The translations under genes were made by a program, and so were the position numbers. Positions 61,127 through 64,000 of a stretch of DNA of 64,000 nucleotides are shown here, in pieces (the first letter of the stretch is position 1; every line of letters begins with the position of its first letter). The notes beneath the pieces were generated by a model. That model saw only the letters and a list, made by a program, of their open reading frames with translations, was not told the origin of the DNA and searched no databases. This stretch comes from Moraxella nasibovis (GTDB lineage: Bacteria > Pseudomonadota > Gammaproteobacteria > Pseudomonadales > Moraxellaceae): contig NZ_CP089975.1 in NCBI RefSeq assembly GCF_029581575.1, positions 992,001 to 1,056,000 of the forward strand, written 5' to 3'.

Positions 61127-61636
61127 ATGGCACAAAAAACAGCAATTGATCAGCTCAGTGATGAGCACAGACAGCAACTGAACGAACGGCTAATTAGCGA
61201 AGGCTTTTTTGGATATCAAGCCTTGGCAGATTGGCTCAATTCGCTTGGCTATCAAATCAGTCGCTCCAGTGCTCAAAGATACAGCAAAAAGCTTGAACGC
61301 AAGGTGCAAGCCATCGAAGATGCGCTATTGACCGCCAAAATCATCAACGAGCAAGTGGGTGATGACAAGGATTTGCTGTCTGAAGCGACGGTGCGATTTG
61401 TGCAGTCTGAGATTTTCCAGGGTTTGATGGCGCTTGATGTGCCGCCCGAAGAGGCACTGCCGTTGTGTTTTAAATCTGCCAAAGCGGTGAGCGAGCTTGC
61501 CAAAGCCAGCCGTGATACCAAGAAATTTCAGCAGGATATGGCTCGTTTGCAGGCAGAGCTTGAAGAAGACCCGAACAACGATAAGCCAACGCTTGCCACT
61601 GTCTTTGACCATATCAAGCAGGTGTATGGGCTGTGA
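61127..61636 (+). CDS. Mu gp27-like (DUF3486) terminase small subunit
   Basis: 169 residues. AIDQLSDEHRQQLNERLISEGFFGYQALADWLNSLGYQISRSSAQRYSKKLER is the DUF3486 DNA-binding block, and the rest is helical with a Glu-rich end. In Mu-like phages it precedes the large terminase. Its stop overlaps the GTG start of that gene. The start at 61127 has weak Shine-Dalgarno (GGTGAG). Confidence 0.85.
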   Translation: MAQKTAIDQLSDEHRQQLNERLISEGFFGYQALADWLNSLGYQISRSSAQRYSKKLERKVQAIEDALLTAKIINEQVGDDKDLLSEATVRFVQSEIFQGLMALDVPPEEALPLCFKSAKAVSELAKASRDTKKFQQDMARLQAELEEDPNNDKPTLATVFDHIKQVYGL

Positions 61637-62847
61637 TTTTATACCCGTACCAAAAACGCTGGCTGAATGATGAGAGCCGTTTTAAGGTGGGGATGTTTGC
61701 ACGGCAAACGGGCAAAACCTTCACCACCACATTAGAAATCGTGCTGGATTGTATGCAGGCGGAGCTAGGCGGCAAAAAGGCACGCTGGGTGATTCTGTCT
61801 CGTGGTGAGCGCCAAGCCAAAGAAGCCATCAATGAAGGGGTAAAGCGGCATTTAGAAGCGCTTGGCATTGCTTGTCAGATTATGGAAGTGCCATTTAGCC
61901 CAACCATCAATGCGCTTGAAGTCATCTTGCCAAATGGCTCAAAGATTACTGCACTGCCTGCCAATCCTGATACGGCTCGTGGCTTTAGTGCGAACGTGTT
62001 CTTGGATGAGTTTGCCTTTCACGCCGATAGCCGTGAGATTTGGAAGGCGCTTTTCCCTGTGATATCGGCAGGGTGGAAGCTAAGAGTGGTGAGTACGCCC
62101 AATGGCAAGGGCAATAAGTTTTATGAGCTGATGACCGATGACAATCCGCAGTGGTCCAAGCATACGGTGGATATCTATCAAGCGTTGGCGGATGGTTTGC
62201 CACGACAAATTGATGAATTAAAGCAAGGCTTAAATGATAGTGATGCTTGGCAACAAGAGTTTGAGCTGGAGTGGCTGGATGAAGCGTCGGCTTGGCTGTC
62301 TTATGAGCTCATCGACAGCGTGGAGCATATCGATGCTGGTAAGCCTGAGCTGTACAGTGGCAATCCGTGCTATGTGGGCGTGGATATTGGCGCTCGCAAT
62401 GACTTATTTGTCATCTGGGTCATCGAAGAAGTGGGTGATGTGTATTGGACGCGAGAGCTGATCACACGGCGTAGGATTAGCTTTGCTGAGCAAGATGACT
62501 TGCTTGATGATGTCTTTAATCGTTATCGGGTCATCCGCTGCTGTATCGATAAGACAGGTATGGGCGAAAAGCCTGTCGAAGATGCGCAAAAACGCTATGG
62601 CAGCACCCGTGTCGAAGGGGTGATGTTTACCCTATCATCCAAGCTTGCGATGGCAACAATCGGCAAACAGGCCTTTGAAGATCGTAAAATTCGCATACCG
62701 CAAGGCGATGGCGAACTTCGAGAAGATTTGCATAAGCTCAAAAAACAAAGCTCTGCCACAGGTGCGCCACGATTTGTCGCAGAGTCAGATAGTAGCGGTC
62801 ACGCCGATAGGACATGGGCGTGTTTTTTTGGCATTGAATGCCGCTAG
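61633..62847 (+). CDS. Mu gp28-like terminase large subunit, reading frame broken near its end
   Basis: ATPase/nuclease that packages DNA. Walker A-like FARQTGKTF, Walker B FLDEFAFH, the coupling motif VVSTPNGKGNKF, and nuclease residues in YVGVDIGARNDLFVIWV are all present. The frame stops at 62847 after a run of seven T (62823-62829). Deleting one T gives LALNAASNDTGQVRVGSR and a stop at 62923 that overlaps the portal ATG (ATGA). So the intended protein is about 429 residues. GTG start. Only the last 25 or so residues are affected. Confidence 0.87.
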   Translation: MILYPYQKRWLNDESRFKVGMFARQTGKTFTTTLEIVLDCMQAELGGKKARWVILSRGERQAKEAINEGVKRHLEALGIACQIMEVPFSPTINALEVILPNGSKITALPANPDTARGFSANVFLDEFAFHADSREIWKALFPVISAGWKLRVVSTPNGKGNKFYELMTDDNPQWSKHTVDIYQALADGLPRQIDELKQGLNDSDAWQQEFELEWLDEASAWLSYELIDSVEHIDAGKPELYSGNPCYVGVDIGARNDLFVIWVIEEVGDVYWTRELITRRRISFAEQDDLLDDVFNRYRVIRCCIDKTGMGEKPVEDAQKRYGSTRVEGVMFTLSSKLAMATIGKQAFEDRKIRIPQGDGELREDLHKLKKQSSATGAPRFVAESDSSGHADRTWACFFGIECR

Positions 62848-62919
62848 TAATGATACAGGGCAGGTGCGTGTCGGCAGCCGTCCTGTGCGTCGAAATAGCC
62901 GACTTACCCAAGGATTTTT

Positions 62920-64000
62920 ATGAAACCAAAAGCATCCGTATTAACAGGACATATTGCCAACTTAGAGTACAATTTTTTGGGTCAGTACTTCGGTGCTTTG
63001 CCCAATCCTGATTTGATTTTACAAAAGCTTGGTCGGTCTGTGAGCGCCTATCGTGAGCTACTTATCGATCCGATCGTGGCAGGGGCGGTACGCAGACGCA
63101 AGGCGGCGGTATCTCGGATGAGCTGGCGCATTGATGGTGATGATGACAAACAAGTCAGTCTGCTAACAGACGCCTTAGAAGCGCTTGATGTGCCATCATT
63201 GATTGAAACTATGATGGACGCGGTGCTGTTTGGCTATCAGCCGATGGAAGTGATTTGGTCGCTTGATCGGTATTGGTTACCGACGGCGGTGATTGCCAAG
63301 CCACAAGAGTGGTTCGGCTTTGATGTTGATGGTGCGCTGATTTATCTCAAAGACAGCAAGCAGCTGCCCGTCCCTGAGTTTAAATTCATCTGCCCTAGGC
63401 ATGGCGCAAGCTTTACCAATCCTTATGGTACAGCCGAGCTATCTAGCGTGTATTGGGCGACTATCTTTAAGCGGGGCGGATTGAAGTTTTGGGCGGAGTT
63501 TGCTGAGAAATTTGGTTCACCGTGGATTATTGGCCGTGAACCACGCAGTAATACCGATGAAGACATCATCCGCCTACTGGATGCACTGGAGAATCTGATG
63601 GGTAATGCGGTGGCCACCATCCCTGATGATAGTAGTGTCGAGATCAAGGAAGCTACTGGCAAGACAGGCTCATCACAGGTCTATGATGACTTTATCCGCT
63701 ATTGTCGCAGTGAAATCAATATCGCACTGCTGGGTCAAGACCAGTCCACCGAAAAAGACTCCACCCACGCATCAGCGACCGCAGGGCTTGAAGTCACAAG
63801 CGACATCCGTGATGCTGACTGTCGCATCGTGTCACAGGCGTTCAATGCACTGCTTGAGATGATTGATACGCTAAACTTTGGCGCTGGTACACCGCCGAAG
63901 TTTGTGCTGTATGAAGAAGCGCTGGGCAGTCGAGAATTGGCTGAGCGAGATCAGATCCTAGGCAATCTTGGCGTGTCATTCACCGATGTGTACTTTGAGC
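62920..64000 (+). CDS. Mu gp29-like (DUF935) portal protein, cut by window end
   Basis: Open from the ATG at 62920 to the right edge. AYRELLIDPIVAGAVRRRKAAVSRMSW, DAVLFGYQPMEVIW, KPQEWFGFDVDG, YGTAELSSVYWATIFKRGGLKFWAEFAEKFGSPWIIG and LLGQDQSTEKDSTHASA are DUF935 portal blocks. It forms the dodecameric DNA gate of the capsid. It overlaps the corrected terminase stop by ATGA. The C-terminal part lies outside the window. Confidence 0.92.
   Translation, partial: MKPKASVLTGHIANLEYNFLGQYFGALPNPDLILQKLGRSVSAYRELLIDPIVAGAVRRRKAAVSRMSWRIDGDDDKQVSLLTDALEALDVPSLIETMMDAVLFGYQPMEVIWSLDRYWLPTAVIAKPQEWFGFDVDGALIYLKDSKQLPVPEFKFICPRHGASFTNPYGTAELSSVYWATIFKRGGLKFWAEFAEKFGSPWIIGREPRSNTDEDIIRLLDALENLMGNAVATIPDDSSVEIKEATGKTGSSQVYDDFIRYCRSEINIALLGQDQSTEKDSTHASATAGLEVTSDIRDADCRIVSQAFNALLEMIDTLNFGAGTPPKFVLYEEALGSRELAERDQILGNLGVSFTDVYFE

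Larger units (their letters stand above)
48700..64000. mobile_element. Chimeric lambdoid/Mu-like prophage, right end outside window
   Basis: A leftward recombination operon (RecE/RecT, AlpA-like), a central immunity region (S24 repressor, Cro-like, XRE/ImmA), a rightward replication operon and Mu-type packaging genes run without chromosomal genes between them. The left edge is placed between the GTPase start (48694) and the terminator at 48804. No integrase or transposase was seen inside the window. The lysis, head and tail genes should follow to the right. Confidence 0.88.

Noticed and set aside
62820-62832. Programmed ribosomal frameshift as sole explanation for the terminase break
   Set aside because: The required shift is +1 at a plain T7 run with no stop or structure signal recognised, and three similar breaks exist nearby, so an indel is the simpler reading. 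I keep it only as an alternative.

Overview
The window looks like chromosome from a Moraxella-type gammaproteobacterium (Moraxellaceae). This rests on gene content and order (high-molecular-weight FabG/MaoC/thiolase module, BCCT carrier, short CstA, lipooligosaccharide-type glycosyltransferases of families 2, 25 and 32) and on AT-rich intergenic DNA. It is a judgement from recognition, not from a database search. I saw no rRNA, tRNA, CRISPR array or insertion sequence.

Layout. (1) 1-21572 is core chromosome: rlmKL (cut by the window start), ttcA, ilvD, a BCCT transporter, nth, a phosphopantetheinyl transferase, hpt, a divergent acyl-CoA/fatty-acid module (thiolase one way; FabG4-like reductase, MaoC dehydratase and a serine hydrolase the other), cstA, a tusDCE sulfur relay without tusB, and glnE. 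(2) 21576-31946 is one long leftward surface-glycan operon: four lipooligosaccharide-type glycosyltransferases, then rmlB, rmlA, a fused 3,4-ketoisomerase/acetyltransferase and an aminotransferase that together can make dTDP-Fuc3NAc or dTDP-Qui3NAc, then an acyltransferase and three further glycan genes. rmlC and rmlD are absent. (3) 32033-48694 is core again: lrp/leuA, a frameshifted phosphoribosyltransferase, yjgR, a TerD-like gene, a META-domain lipoprotein, ruvC, fxsA, a secreted MORN protein, a cysB-like regulator, ampG, prmC, moeB, an ABC1/UbiB kinase-like gene and a DUF3482 GTPase.

(4) From about 48.7 kb to the right edge lies a chimeric prophage. Its regulatory heart is lambda-like. 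A self-cleaving S24 repressor (56276-57022) and a Cro-like gene (57178) flank operators of the form TAWAC-N5-GTWTA. The same operator type recurs 4.5 kb away over the promoter of the leftward recombination operon (RecE-like exonuclease, RecT, AlpA-like protein), an OL/OR arrangement. The rightward operon carries two DUF1376 proteins (one fused to an HNH nuclease), a lambda P-like protein, a RuvC-like resolvase, a DUF3310 protein and a Mor-like activator, then Mu-type packaging genes (gp27-, gp28- and gp29-like). The replication gene contains 13 GGTAAC repeats that may be origin iterons.

The most interesting part is a tightly overlapping three-gene cassette (54104-56228) directly downstream of the repressor on the same strand, the position of rexAB in lambda. 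None of the three proteins was recognised, but the last has a clear E...D-x12-ExK nuclease signature. It is a good candidate for a prophage-encoded defence system expressed in the lysogen. Next to it is a second XRE/ImmA regulatory pair with its own palindromic operator.

Four prophage genes (DUF551, ImmA, Mor-like, terminase large subunit) and one chromosomal gene (phosphoribosyltransferase) are each broken by a single-base indel, several in homopolymers. These are either real decay or assembly errors.
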